A stretch of DNA of 64,000 nucleotides from Hyphomicrobiales bacterium (GTDB taxonomy: Bacteria; Pseudomonadota; Alphaproteobacteria; Rhizobiales; NORP267). The DNA lies in contig JAJFHA010000025.1 in NCBI GenBank assembly GCA_021775875.1, positions 49,768 through 113,767 on the forward strand, given 5' to 3'. Of the stretch, positions 27,639 through 37,258 are shown one piece after another. The translations under genes were made by a program, and so were the position numbers. The notes under the pieces are model-generated. The model was given only the letters and a program-made list of their open reading frames with translations. It ran no database searches and was not told the DNA's origin. Every line of letters starts with the position of its first letter. The first letter of the stretch is position 1.

Positions 27639-28874
27639 GTGACCGAATTTTATGATGATCTGGAAACTCGCTCTGCTGACAAGCGTGAAGCGGCCCTTTT
27701 TTCTACTTTACCTGACTTAATCACTCACGCGAAAGCGAAAGCAAGCGGCTGGGCGAAGCATCTCGAAGGTGTTGACCCCAAAACGGTTACCGATAGGCAG
27801 GGGCTGGCTACGCTCCCTGTATTCAGAAAGTCCACGATTGGGGAGTTGCAAAAAGCCAATCCACCGTTTGGCGGCTTTGCGACAATTGAGCCTGGAGAAT
27901 TCAGTCGGGTTTTCATGTCGCCTGGGCCCATTTGGGAACCCCAGCGCGAAGGCAATGATCCCTGGAATGCGGCCAGGCCATTATTTGCCGCCGGGTTTCG
28001 CAAAGGCGATCTTGTGCATAATTCGCTGTCGTATCACATGACCCCGGGAGGCTTCATTTACGACACCGCATTTTTGGAGTTGGGGTGCACAACTTTCCCG
28101 GCTGGGATAGGCAATACCGAGATGCAGGTGGCTGCGATATCAGCGCTACGGCCTTCTGGGTATTCGGGCACGCCAGACTATTTGAAGGTTATTATGGACC
28201 ATGCCAGTGAAGCTGGGATGGATGTATCTTCCTTGAAACGGGCTTCAGTTGGTGGCGGTGCTTTGCCGGAAACGTTGCGGAGTTGGTATGGGGAGCGCGG
28301 GGTTGCCGCGACACAGACATACGCAACCGCGGAACTTGGTGTGATTGCTTTTGAGACGGAAGCTCTGGAGGGGATGGTTATCAACGAGAATTATATTGTT
28401 GAAATCGTCAAACCTGGCACCGGCAATCTGGTTGCCGATGGCGAAGTAGGCGAGATGGTGGTGACCATTCTGGACCGATCCTATCCGCTGATCCGGTTTG
28501 CGACGGGAGATATGACTGCAATTCTGCCCGGTGAGAGTCCTTGTGGGCGCACTAACATGCGGATCAAGGGCTGGATGGGGCGCGCCGACCAGCGTACCAA
28601 GGTAAAAGGCATGTTCATCGATCCGGCCCAGATCAATGATATTGCCGAACGTCATCCGGAATTGGTCAAGCTCAGACTGATTGTCACCCGCGCCGACGAC
28701 CAGGATGTTATGGTTTTGAAGGCCGAGTGTGCATCTGCAAATGACGGTGTGGCTGAAAAACTTGCTGTATCTGTCCAAGCCATCTGCAAGGTGCGCGGCG
28801 ACGTCCAACTCGTCGATATAGGCAGTCTGCCGAACGACGGCAAAGTGATTGCGGATGAACGAAGTTACGAATAG
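27639..28874 (+). CDS. PaaK-like (phenylacetate-CoA ligase family) protein with degenerate ATP loop
   Basis: This 411-residue protein has the fold and length of phenylacetate-CoA ligases, with AVGGGALPET-type and TYATAELG motifs near 205-232 and an end domain containing KGWMGRADQRTKVKGMFI. True PaaK enzymes have an adenylate loop of the form SSGTTGKP; here the matching place reads FMSPGPIWEP, so the usual Ser/Thr/Gly/Lys pattern is missing. It may bind an acyl-adenylate differently or have another role in CoA-ester handling. It is the last gene of the importer operon. Its GTG start follows GGAG, and its end overlaps the hemH start by 20 bases. Confidence 0.78.
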   Translation: MTEFYDDLETRSADKREAALFSTLPDLITHAKAKASGWAKHLEGVDPKTVTDRQGLATLPVFRKSTIGELQKANPPFGGFATIEPGEFSRVFMSPGPIWEPQREGNDPWNAARPLFAAGFRKGDLVHNSLSYHMTPGGFIYDTAFLELGCTTFPAGIGNTEMQVAAISALRPSGYSGTPDYLKVIMDHASEAGMDVSSLKRASVGGGALPETLRSWYGERGVAATQTYATAELGVIAFETEALEGMVINENYIVEIVKPGTGNLVADGEVGEMVVTILDRSYPLIRFATGDMTAILPGESPCGRTNMRIKGWMGRADQRTKVKGMFIDPAQINDIAERHPELVKLRLIVTRADDQDVMVLKAECASANDGVAEKLAVSVQAICKVRGDVQLVDIGSLPNDGKVIADERSYE

Positions 28875-29865
28875 GCCGGAAAAAACCGGTATTCTTCTCA
28901 TCAATCTCGGAACACCAGACGGGACCGATTATTGGTCCATGCGGCGGTATTTGAAAGAATTTCTGTCAGACCGCCGCGTGATTGAGGTCAATCCGGTTCT
29001 CTGGTGGTTTATTCTGAACGGCCCAATTCTGACTACAAGGCCAGGGCGCAGTGGCAAAGCATATGAAAAAATATGGAACCACGAGCTGGACGAATCGCCG
29101 CTCCGTACGATCACCCGGTCGCAAGCTGAAAAACTGGATAAGCGTTTTTCCAGAAAAAATGAACCGCTGATTGTCGATTGGGCCATGCGTTATGGCAATC
29201 CGTCTATCGCCAGCAGGCTCAAAGCCCTTCACGCCCAATCGTGTACTCGGATTTTGATATACCCGCTTTATCCGCAATACAGCGCGGCCACGACAGCAAG
29301 CGTCAATGACAAGGTTTTTGATGCACTGAAGGAAATGCGCTGGCAACCGGCGATCCGCATCGTACCGGCTTATCCGGATGATCAGGCCTATATCGGGGCA
29401 TTGGCAAAATCCATCCAGAGCTCTATCGCGGCGCTCGCATTTGAGCCTGAAATTGTGATCGCGTCGTTTCATGGGTTGCCGGTTTCTTATGTGGAAAAAG
29501 GTGACCCTTATAAACGCCATTGCGAGGCCACTTTTGATGCTTTGCAACAGGCAACCGGACTTGGCGGTCGTCTGCGTCTGGCATTTCAGTCGCGCATCGG
29601 TAAACAAGAATGGGTGCAGCCATATACAGATGAGACCATTCAAAAATTAGCGAAAGAGGGAGTGAAAAACATGGCAATTGTGGCGCCGGGTTTCGTTTCC
29701 GATTGTCTGGAAACGCTGGAAGAACTTGCCATTCAGAATGCCGAAATTTTTAAATCCCATGGCGGCCAGAATTTTGCGGCGCTTCCATGCCTGAACGATA
29801 GTGAAGAGGGGATGGCGGTTATTTCCCATATTGCGGATCAGGAATTAGCAGGCTGGATCCGTTAA
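28855..29865 (+). CDS. hemH: Ferrochelatase
   Basis: Ferrochelatase inserts ferrous iron into protoporphyrin IX, the last step of haem synthesis. The N-terminal motif GILLINLGTPDG, the metal-site histidine in SFHGLPVSYVEKGDPY (His206) and the later motif FQSRIGKQEWVQPYTDE are all intact. The length of 336 residues is normal for bacteria. I chose ATG 28855; a TTG two codons earlier is also possible. It overlaps the end of the PaaK-like gene by 20 bases. This suggests read-through from the importer operon, though haem synthesis has no obvious link to it. Confidence 0.95.
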   Translation: MNEVTNRPEKTGILLINLGTPDGTDYWSMRRYLKEFLSDRRVIEVNPVLWWFILNGPILTTRPGRSGKAYEKIWNHELDESPLRTITRSQAEKLDKRFSRKNEPLIVDWAMRYGNPSIASRLKALHAQSCTRILIYPLYPQYSAATTASVNDKVFDALKEMRWQPAIRIVPAYPDDQAYIGALAKSIQSSIAALAFEPEIVIASFHGLPVSYVEKGDPYKRHCEATFDALQQATGLGGRLRLAFQSRIGKQEWVQPYTDETIQKLAKEGVKNMAIVAPGFVSDCLETLEELAIQNAEIFKSHGGQNFAALPCLNDSEEGMAVISHIADQELAGWIR

Positions 29866-29952
29866 ATCCCGACATTCATTTTCTCGGCGGTTCCTTTTGC
29901 TTCCAAATGCGCCTAATCTGTTTACAGACCTATTTGAATCTGGAGGATAGCC

Positions 29953-31026
29953 ATGATTGGCGGCTTTGATATTTTTGCCCTCGTGTTGATTGTGCTGGCA
30001 ATCATCATCGTAATTTCTGCGGTGAAGACGATACCCCAGGGGTTCAATTATACGGTTGAGCGATTTGGTCGGTATACCCGAACGCTGGGACCGGGATTGC
30101 ATTTCATCGTGCCCTTGGTTGACCGTGTCGGGCGCAAGCTCAACATGATGGAGCGGGTACTCAATGTGCCGAGCCAGGAAGTAATCACCAAAGACAATGC
30201 CACGGTGACGGCGGATGGTGTGACGTTTTTCCAGATCCTCGATGCGCCCTTGGCAGCCTATGAAGTCAATAATCTGGAGAATGCAATTCTCAATCTGACC
30301 ATGACCAATATCCGTACTGTGATGGGGTCGCTAGATCTGGACCAATTGCTGTCCCAACGTGACGAGATCAATCACCGGTTGCTGACGGTTGTCGACAATG
30401 CAACCGAGCCGTGGGGGGTAAAAGTTACCCGGATCGAGATTAAGGATATTAATCCACCACGCGATCTGGTTGAGGCCATGGCCAGACAGATGAAAGCTGA
30501 ACGTGAAAAGCGTGCCTCGATCCTTGAATCCGAAGGTTTGCGGCAATCTGATATTCTGAAAGCGGAAGGCCAGAAACTGTCGATTGTGCTGGAAGCCGAA
30601 GGGCGGAAGGAAGCAGCTTTCCGGGACGCTGAAGCGCGGGAACGTGAAGCCGAGGCCGAGGCAAATGCCACCAAGGTTGTGAGTGATGCGGTTGCTGATG
30701 GTAGTGTTCAGGCGTTGAATTATTTTGTGGCGCAGAAATATATTGAAGCCTTGCAGGCATTGGCGTCCGCGCCGAACCAGAAAGTATTGATGCTGCCGAT
30801 TGAAGCGGCGTCTGTCATTGGCGCTATCGGCGGGATCGCTGATCTTACCAAAGATGCCCTTGGCGATGGTGGCGGATCCGGAGGCGGAGGTGCAAATCCG
30901 GCAGGCGGACGTAGTACGCGGTCATCTTCAAGCAGCACCCGGTCGTCTTCGCGGAGTGCCAAAAGCAGCAAGAGTTCGGTTCCAAGTTCCGGCGCAAATG
31001 GAGCCAGCCCGTGGCCAGGCGAATAG
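29953..31026 (+). CDS. SPFH/Band 7 membrane protein (QmcA/stomatin-like)
   Basis: This 357-residue protein starts with one membrane helix (about 5-25), followed by the SPFH domain ([19 protein letters not shown], here [23 protein letters not shown]) and a long charged coiled region ([19 protein letters not shown]) that makes oligomers. A Gly- and Ser-rich tail ([15 protein letters not shown], then [11 protein letters not shown]) ends it. Such proteins form membrane microdomains and often assist proteases or other membrane proteins. The start has GGAGGATAGCC upstream. It precedes an NfeD gene by 10 bp, the usual pair. Confidence 0.92.
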   Translation: MIGGFDIFALVLIVLAIIIVISAVKTIPQGFNYTVERFGRYTRTLGPGLHFIVPLVDRVGRKLNMMERVLNVPSQEVITKDNATVTADGVTFFQILDAPLAAYEVNNLENAILNLTMTNIRTVMGSLDLDQLLSQRDEINHRLLTVVDNATEPWGVKVTRIEIKDINPPRDLVEAMARQMKAEREKRASILESEGLRQSDILKAEGQKLSIVLEAEGRKEAAFRDAEAREREAEAEANATKVVSDAVADGSVQALNYFVAQKYIEALQALASAPNQKVLMLPIEAASVIGAIGGIADLTKDALGDGGGSGGGGANPAGGRSTRSSSSSTRSSSRSAKSSKSSVPSSGANGASPWPGE

Positions 31027-31036
31027 GGGCTGAATT

Positions 31037-31489
31037 ATGAGCTCATTAGCTTCTATTGTTGATGGCCTGGGCGTTTGGAACTGGTGGGTATTGGCAGGCA
31101 TTATGCTGGCGCTTGAAATGCTGTCAGCATCCTTTTTCTTCCTGTGGCTAGGGGCAGCCGCCGCGATTGTTGGCCTGATCATGTTTTTTGCAGACTGGTC
31201 GTGGCAGGTTCAGGTATCGATTTTTGCGGTGCTGGCAATTCTTTTACTGGTAGCTTCCAGGCTCTGGTTCAAACCCGGCGGCAATGCTTCTGGCCGCCAA
31301 CTCAACAAGCGGGCTGCCCGTCTGGAAGGGCGTATCTACAGCCTTGAAGAAGCCATAGAAAACGGCAGCGGCAAGATCAAAGTAGGCGACACTGTCTGGT
31401 TGGTGCGCGGCGATGACGCCCCAAAGGGAGCAAATGTTAAAGTGGTTGGCTCTGAAGGCACAACACTCCACGTGGAGCTTGCAGACTAG
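31037..31489 (+). CDS. NfeD family membrane protein
   Basis: This 150-residue partner of the preceding SPFH protein has two or three hydrophobic helices in the first 75 residues (NWWVLAGIMLALEMLSASFFFLWLGAAAA and onward) and a C-terminal OB-fold domain (LEGRIYSLEEAIENGSGKIKVGDTVWLVRGDD). It is the short NfeD1b form without a protease domain. It ends 20 bp before the convergent motB, so the two transcripts meet tail to tail. Confidence 0.9.
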   Translation: MSSLASIVDGLGVWNWWVLAGIMLALEMLSASFFFLWLGAAAAIVGLIMFFADWSWQVQVSIFAVLAILLLVASRLWFKPGGNASGRQLNKRAARLEGRIYSLEEAIENGSGKIKVGDTVWLVRGDDAPKGANVKVVGSEGTTLHVELAD

Positions 31490-31509
31490 CGCTTGAATTT
31501 CCGTTCCCG

Positions 31510-32364
31510 TCAGGGGCGATGGCTCAACGGAATAGGTGGAGCCTCCGACATAATCAAAATTGATATGCGCCGGTTGGCAGCAAGCGTTGTATTGTCAGGA
31601 AATAACGGATTAGTATCTGCTTTGCCAACTACCGAGAAGAAGCGGTCGTGATTAAGACCGTTTTCGGCCAAGACCGCGCGGGCAGAATTGGCGCGCGACG
31701 CTGATAATTCCCATTGGGTGAATCCGGGGCGATCGTAAAGTCTGGACGAATCCGTGTGACCAGAAATCTTGAGCCTGTTTGGCAAACTACGCAGGGTAGG
31801 AGCCATGGCTTCAAGAATGCGCCGGGTACCTGCTCGCAGGTGGACTTGACCGGGTTCGAACATGGAGCTGCCCTCCTGATCAAGTAGTTGGATGTTCAAT
31901 CCGTCGGGAGTTTCCTCCATCAGAATTTGGTCGGTCGCATTTAAAATTTCCGGCATTTCACTCCATGCCTGACGAAGCGAAGCTGCGGTTGATGCAAATT
32001 GGCGCATTTCAGAGACTTCCGCGAGCTCAAAGTCATGAGTATTGACTTCAGGCCCCTGCTGGCGCGACTCGTCGTTGTGCTCCGTGTCGTAATCTGTATC
32101 TTCGGTGCGTTCTTCGGCTTCGACCTGACGTGCAAACCGTCTGACCGGCGCACCTTCGATTTCTATCATCCCGGCTTTGCGGGAATCTTCCCGGACACCA
32201 AAAGCGTCGCGCACCGAGCCGGCGACGACTTGCATCTTTTCGTCATCCTGGATCGAGAAGGAAATCATGAGCACGAAAAAGGCCACAAGAATGGACATCA
32301 GGTCAGCAAACGTGACCAACCATTCCGGGATATTAGATCCACCTGCTGCCTTTTTCTTCGCCAT
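31510..32364 (-). CDS. motB: Flagellar motor stator protein MotB
   Basis: This 284-residue protein anchors the flagellar stator to peptidoglycan. The single N-terminal helix contains the ion-conducting Asp21 (TFADLMSILVAFFVLMISF), followed by a linker rich in Asp/Glu and an OmpA-like peptidoglycan-binding domain (LKISGHTDSSRL near 203-214, then LSASRANSARAVL). It follows motA by 20 bp. No other flagellar gene is in the window. The partner ion, proton or sodium, is not settled; the companion MotA looks PomA-like. Confidence 0.9.
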   Translation of the reverse strand: MAKKKAAGGSNIPEWLVTFADLMSILVAFFVLMISFSIQDDEKMQVVAGSVRDAFGVREDSRKAGMIEIEGAPVRRFARQVEAEERTEDTDYDTEHNDESRQQGPEVNTHDFELAEVSEMRQFASTAASLRQAWSEMPEILNATDQILMEETPDGLNIQLLDQEGSSMFEPGQVHLRAGTRRILEAMAPTLRSLPNRLKISGHTDSSRLYDRPGFTQWELSASRANSARAVLAENGLNHDRFFSVVGKADTNPLFPDNTTLAANRRISILIMSEAPPIPLSHRP

Positions 32365-32384
32365 AAGATAAATCCCTTGTTGGC

Positions 32385-33152
32385 TTAGGCGGCTTCCGCC
32401 AGATCAGCCCGCATTTTTTCAGGCAGGTAGGCGATCAACAATTCACGGATCAGGTTAGGGCTTTTATTTTCGCGGATCTGCATGATGCCGTCGATCGCCA
32501 GTGTGCTGTTGATTTCCATGAACTTCATTTTCAGTCCGAGCTTGTCGGCAATCGGCAAGGCAATCAGGTTTGCGAGGAGGGCGCCATACAGGGTTGTCAG
32601 GAGGGCGATCGCCATGGCAGGGCCAATGGAGGAAGGATCATCCATGTTCGCCAGCATCTGCACCAGACCGACCAGGGTTCCGATCATGCCGAAAGCCGGC
32701 GCCGCATCACCAATTGCCTTAAATACCCGCTGGCCGTCTTCAAGACGTTCCAGGTTGAGGTCGCGTTCGCGCTCCAGACTTTCAAGAATGAAAGGGCCAT
32801 CATATCCGTCGGCAATATATTGCACGCCTTTGGAAAGAAATGGGTCGCTGATATCGATGCCTTCAAGACCAAGCGGACCATTTTTACGCACGGTATCGGC
32901 AAGGTTTGTGATTTCAACGATGGTGTCGCGCGGATTGGTCTTCTTGTGGGTGAAGGCCGTTTTGATACCCAAGAGAAGGGCTGAAAAGACCACTGATAAA
33001 GGAAATCTGATAAAGGTAGCTGAAAAGCCACCGCCAATAACGATCAGGGCTGAGGGGACGTCAGAGAATGTCCTGATATCTCCACCGACCAAAACGGCGG
33101 CGAGAACAACAGCTGTTCCTGCTAAAATCCCGCCAATTGTTGCAATATCCAT
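32385..33152 (-). CDS. motA: Flagellar motor stator protein MotA/PomA
   Basis: This 255-residue protein has four membrane helices and the large cytoplasmic loop between helices 2 and 3 that drives the rotor. The loop and helix motif GDAAPAFGMIGTLVGLVQML near 150-170 is highly conserved. The length and N-terminus (MDIATIGGILAGTAVVLAAVLVGG) match the PomA/MotA type with sodium- or proton-dependent forms, not E. coli MotA, which is 295 residues. It is the first gene of a motA-motB pair transcribed leftward. Confidence 0.92.
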   Translation of the reverse strand: MDIATIGGILAGTAVVLAAVLVGGDIRTFSDVPSALIVIGGGFSATFIRFPLSVVFSALLLGIKTAFTHKKTNPRDTIVEITNLADTVRKNGPLGLEGIDISDPFLSKGVQYIADGYDGPFILESLERERDLNLERLEDGQRVFKAIGDAAPAFGMIGTLVGLVQMLANMDDPSSIGPAMAIALLTTLYGALLANLIALPIADKLGLKMKFMEINSTLAIDGIMQIRENKSPNLIRELLIAYLPEKMRADLAEAA

Positions 33153-33315
33153 GTCGTCCCCACTTAAAGTTCATGCCAGCGAGCGGGCCCACACCCGGTA
33201 ACTGTAAGTCTATTAGAGGGAAATATTAGCGAAGCTTCTCTAATTGTTCGCTAAATAACATGGTAAATGAAACCTGAAGAATGTTGAGAAACAGGGCGTG
33301 GCGTCAGTGGTTTCC

Positions 33316-34830
33316 TTACGACGAAAACCATTTTTCAATGGCTGTAATTCCATTGTCATCGAGGGTCAGAAACAGCTTTGTGCGCCGATAGAGAAAATCT
33401 TCTGCGGTAACTGCATCCTCAAAATCCCGCGCATGGCGCAATTCAATTTCCGGAATACCGGGGGCGATTTCGGCGGCAGAGGCAGGGATGCTGACGGCAT
33501 CCTCAAACATCTTTGCTGCAATATCGCCATAGGTGAAAACCAGCCGATGACGGATCGCGGCGGCAAGAATACCCGGGCCATTTTCGGCAAGTTCTTCAAG
33601 GGCTTTGCGGTCTAAGCCACCGCCATATATTGGGGCTTCGCTGGTCCATGCCGGGCCGAGTTTTGCGCCCAGAGAAGCCAGTTTTTTCATGACCTTCAGG
33701 CCAAGCAGGCGATGGGTGGTCAGCTTGCCGCCGTAAACGGAAATGAACCCGCCTTTGCCTTGCCGGGTTTTTATAATTCGGACTCCGCGCGTCACTTTGC
33801 TCGGATCATCGGCACCGTCATCCACCAAGGGCCGGACGCCCGCCCAGGACCAGACAATGTCGTCAATAGTTGCCGTTTGCCCTTGATATTCAAAATATGT
33901 GTTGAAGGCGGCGAGCAGATAGTCGCGCTCTTCATCTGAACAATCCGGGTCGGCCGGGTTGCCTTCCTGTAGTGCGTCGGTGGTCCCGACCATGATGAAG
34001 CGGCCTTCCTGCCACGGGATGACAAAAATCACACGGCCATCATCGTTCTGGAGGGTGAAAGCCGTTGTTAGTGCCGGTTCCGGCATTTTGAACAAGAGGT
34101 GAGATCCGCGTACCAGCCGAAGGTCTTTTTTTGGCAACGGGCCGGATACCCGGTCGAGAAGTTCATTGGCGAAAGGCCCTGCGGTGTTGACGATATAGCG
34201 AGCTTCTACATCGCGTGAGCCCGATTTGTTTTGAACCGTCACCCGGTATCCGTCGGGCAGGGGATCAATTCCGGTTACCTCGTGGTGGCTGTTGATATCA
34301 GCACCGCGGGCGCGGGCGTCCAGCAAGGTGGATATCACCAGGCGGGCATCATCGACCTGGCAATCGACATAATGCATCACCGCTTTCAGACCGCTTTTTT
34401 TGAGATGCGGGATCGCTTCAATTTCAGGCCTGGACAGCGATCCGCTGCGTGCAATTTTGTGGCTTGAAGCCAGAAAATCATAGAGATACAGCCCAAGCCG
34501 CAATAGCCACCAGGGCCGTCGGCTATGGGCATAGACCGGGACCAGGAACCTGACAGGCTGCACCAGATGAGGCGCGAGCGACATCATAACATCGCGCTCC
34601 TTCAGGGAGCCGCGCACCAGTGAAAATTCATAACTTTCAAGATATCTGAGCCCGCCATGGATCAGTTTTGAAGAGCTGGACGAGGTTTGCCCGGCATAGT
34701 CACCGCGCTCAAAAAGCGCAACGCGCATACCGCGACCAACGGCGTCGCGGGCAACAGCAGCGCCATTGATACCGCCGCCAATGACCACAAGGTCGAAATC
34801 TGAATTGTTTGTGTTCTCCGAACCTACCAT
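33316..34830 (-). CDS. glpD: Aerobic glycerol-3-phosphate dehydrogenase
   Basis: GlpD oxidises glycerol-3-phosphate to dihydroxyacetone phosphate and gives electrons to ubiquinone at the membrane. The FAD motif LVVIGGGINGAAVARDA at the N-terminus and TSSSSSKLIHGGLRYLES, the glycerophosphate signature near 50-67, are clear. The length, 504 residues, is standard, including the C-terminal helical domain. No glpK or glpF is nearby, so it works with genes elsewhere. It is separated from kdsD by 43 bp and may be on the same transcript. Confidence 0.93.
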   Translation of the reverse strand: MVGSENTNNSDFDLVVIGGGINGAAVARDAVGRGMRVALFERGDYAGQTSSSSSKLIHGGLRYLESYEFSLVRGSLKERDVMMSLAPHLVQPVRFLVPVYAHSRRPWWLLRLGLYLYDFLASSHKIARSGSLSRPEIEAIPHLKKSGLKAVMHYVDCQVDDARLVISTLLDARARGADINSHHEVTGIDPLPDGYRVTVQNKSGSRDVEARYIVNTAGPFANELLDRVSGPLPKKDLRLVRGSHLLFKMPEPALTTAFTLQNDDGRVIFVIPWQEGRFIMVGTTDALQEGNPADPDCSDEERDYLLAAFNTYFEYQGQTATIDDIVWSWAGVRPLVDDGADDPSKVTRGVRIIKTRQGKGGFISVYGGKLTTHRLLGLKVMKKLASLGAKLGPAWTSEAPIYGGGLDRKALEELAENGPGILAAAIRHRLVFTYGDIAAKMFEDAVSIPASAAEIAPGIPEIELRHARDFEDAVTAEDFLYRRTKLFLTLDDNGITAIEKWFSS

Positions 34831-34873
34831 CGTCTCTTTCCGCCCTGAGCCATGCTTCGGGACTGAAGAACAA

Positions 34874-35890
34874 TCAGGCAGCCCCGATCCTCAATAAATC
34901 ATGAATATGGACGATGCCAACTGGTCGCCCGTCGTCAACCACAAACAATGCCGTGATCGACAGGCTGGTCAAAATTTCCAGCGTGGCGCTAACGAGCGTA
35001 TCCGGGGCGACGGTTTTCGGCGTTTGCGTCATGATATCGCTGGCAGATTGTTCCAGCAGGTTCTGGTTCATGTTCCGGCGCAAATCGCCGTCTGTAATAA
35101 TGCCGAGAAGTTTGCCATCCGTGTCGGTAACACCAAGACAGCCAAAACTACGTTCTGTCATGACCAGCAAAGCTTCCGACATCGGGGTATTGGTTGGGAC
35201 CAATGGCAGGCGGCCACCGGAATGCATGATCTCTTCCACATGGGTCAATTGGGCACCAAGTTTGCCGCCTGGATGGAAGGCCTTGAAATCGCTCGCTGTA
35301 AATCCCCGGCTTTCAAGCAGCGCGATTGCCAGCGCATCACCCAGCGCCATCTGCATCAGGGAAGATGTGGTAGGCGCCAGATTGTGGGGGCAGGCTTCGC
35401 GGACCTTTGGCAGAGTAATGGCGATATTGGCAGCTTTGGCCAGCGTACTCACGGCGTTTGATGAAATGCCCACAAGGGGAACGCCGTGGCGTCTGGAAAA
35501 ATCAATTATGTCGGCAAGTTCTGCCGTTTCGCCCGACCAAGAGAGCGCGAGGACGATGTCGTGATGGGTGATCATGCCCAGATCGCCATGCCCGGCTTCG
35601 CTTGGATGAACGAAAAAAGTAGGCGTCCCGGTGGAGGCTAAAGTTGCAGCAATCTTGGTGCCCACATGGCCGCTTTTGCCCATACCGGTAACCACCACCC
35701 GGCCTTTCACGGCGCGGATCGCTTCAACGGTTTGGGTGAAAACATCGCTCAAATCATCGTGAAGTGCGGATTGCAAGGCCTGGAGACCTTCGGCTTCAAT
35801 TTCGAGTGTGCGGATACCTGACGCAACCGGTGCGCTGGTTTCGGGACCATCCGGGTCTTGATCAATAATCGTCAATTTTGGTGGGCGCAT
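34874..35890 (-). CDS. kdsD: Arabinose-5-phosphate isomerase (KpsF/GutQ family)
   Basis: This enzyme interconverts ribulose-5-phosphate and arabinose-5-phosphate, the first step to Kdo for lipopolysaccharide. The SIS domain begins with VVTGMGKSGHVGTKIAATL near 66-84, with HPSEAGHGDLGMI following, and two CBS domains fill the last 120 residues (the first near 210, the second near 275). The length of 338 residues is normal. Members of this family may serve capsule instead of LPS. The envelope genes on the other strand 150 bp away fit a surface role. Confidence 0.92.
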   Translation of the reverse strand: MRPPKLTIIDQDPDGPETSAPVASGIRTLEIEAEGLQALQSALHDDLSDVFTQTVEAIRAVKGRVVVTGMGKSGHVGTKIAATLASTGTPTFFVHPSEAGHGDLGMITHHDIVLALSWSGETAELADIIDFSRRHGVPLVGISSNAVSTLAKAANIAITLPKVREACPHNLAPTTSSLMQMALGDALAIALLESRGFTASDFKAFHPGGKLGAQLTHVEEIMHSGGRLPLVPTNTPMSEALLVMTERSFGCLGVTDTDGKLLGIITDGDLRRNMNQNLLEQSASDIMTQTPKTVAPDTLVSATLEILTSLSITALFVVDDGRPVGIVHIHDLLRIGAA

Positions 35891-36040
35891 AGGTACAAAT
35901 ATCTCCTGGCGCGAATTTTGCCGATGGCTCTCATTTTGGATAGGTATACGCGGTATTAACCCTAATTCACATATTTTTGCACGAACAGGTTAACCGGAAC
36001 GTGGCTTTCGATTGGAAAAGGTCGAGGCGCGATCCAATTC

Positions 36041-37258
36041 ATGGTGATGGGTATATCTAAATCGCGCAAAATCATACACGTCGCTGGCGCCGCTATTTTA
36101 GCGGCGACATTGCCGCTTTGCGCGCTGTCACCGGCTGGGGCACAACAAGCTGGCGATGATCCCTATGAACCGCTTGGGCTAAGGGCCGGCAGCTTTGTAT
36201 TTCTGCCTGAAATTGAAGTCATTGCTGGCTATACCGACAATGCAGCCGGGGTAGCTGGCGGCACAAGCTCGTCTTTCACTGCCATTGAAGGCCGGGTCAC
36301 GGCGCAATCGGACTGGAACCGCCATTCCCTGACAGCAAGTTTGCGTGGCGGCTACACAACCTTTAGCGATGTCTCCAACGAAGATGATGGTGAATTTGGT
36401 GCTGAGGCTTTGCTTGTTCTGGATGTTCTAAGAGAGACCCGGTTGGCGCTTTCGGCCGGGTACGGGTTTGCAACCGAAGATGAGATTGATGATCAGGTTT
36501 ATAGCGCCGAAGCTGAGCTGTCCCACCGCTTCAATCGGCTGACGGCGTCTGTGCGTGGTGCGATTGATGATTTTGATTACGGCACACGAGGTGCCGTATC
36601 GCTTGGTTCTGTTACAGAAGATGAAGTGGCAGATTATAGCGAAACAGAAATTGCCCTGCGTCTGGCTTATGAAGTTTCGCCGCGGCTCAGTGTTTACGGT
36701 GAAGTTTCCAGCAACCGGCGGGAATTTGACCGGCAAATTGACGCGAACGGATTTTTGCGTGGATCGGACGGGTATGCATTGTCGACCGGTGCGACAATTG
36801 AAATAAGCGAAAAACTGCGCGGATCGGTCTCGATTGGTTATCAGGTCCAGACGCCGGATGACCCGGTATTTGCTGATATTGAAGACTTCCTTTATGCCGC
36901 CAACCTGACCTGGTTTGTGACCCCGCTCACCAATATTGTGCTTGTTGCCAGATCGAACATTGGCGAAACAGTGCTGGCTGGTTCATCCGGCGAGGTTGGT
37001 CGCGATATCGCCATCGAGATCAACCATGCGCTTCGCCGCAATGTAGAGCTGACAGCGAGCCTTGCATATGGACGGGATGAATTTATCGCTGCTGGTCCGG
37101 TCGAAACAGACACAACCGCAACATTTGGCGTAACGTATTTGCTCAATCGCAATATCGCCATCACCGGGTCTTATCGTCATTACGAATTTAATTCGACCAA
37201 CCCCGGCGTCGATTATGACGCGAACATTTTCCTTTTAGGTTTGAGATTACAGAAATGA
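36041..37258 (+). CDS. Outer membrane beta-barrel protein (BBP2-like)
   Basis: This 405-residue exported protein has a Sec signal (cut near AGA-QQ at 34) and an array of alternating hydrophobic strands ending in a final strand with an aliphatic C-terminus (IFLLGLRLQK), as in outer membrane beta-barrels. The layout resembles the BBP2 putative barrel porin group (RAGSFVFLPEIEVIAGYTDNAAG near 47-69). These barrels are often linked to exopolysaccharide export, but no function can be fixed. Its stop overlaps the start of the lytic transglycosylase gene by four bases, so the two are translated together. Confidence 0.8.
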   Translation: MVMGISKSRKIIHVAGAAILAATLPLCALSPAGAQQAGDDPYEPLGLRAGSFVFLPEIEVIAGYTDNAAGVAGGTSSSFTAIEGRVTAQSDWNRHSLTASLRGGYTTFSDVSNEDDGEFGAEALLVLDVLRETRLALSAGYGFATEDEIDDQVYSAEAELSHRFNRLTASVRGAIDDFDYGTRGAVSLGSVTEDEVADYSETEIALRLAYEVSPRLSVYGEVSSNRREFDRQIDANGFLRGSDGYALSTGATIEISEKLRGSVSIGYQVQTPDDPVFADIEDFLYAANLTWFVTPLTNIVLVARSNIGETVLAGSSGEVGRDIAIEINHALRRNVELTASLAYGRDEFIAAGPVETDTTATFGVTYLLNRNIAITGSYRHYEFNSTNPGVDYDANIFLLGLRLQK

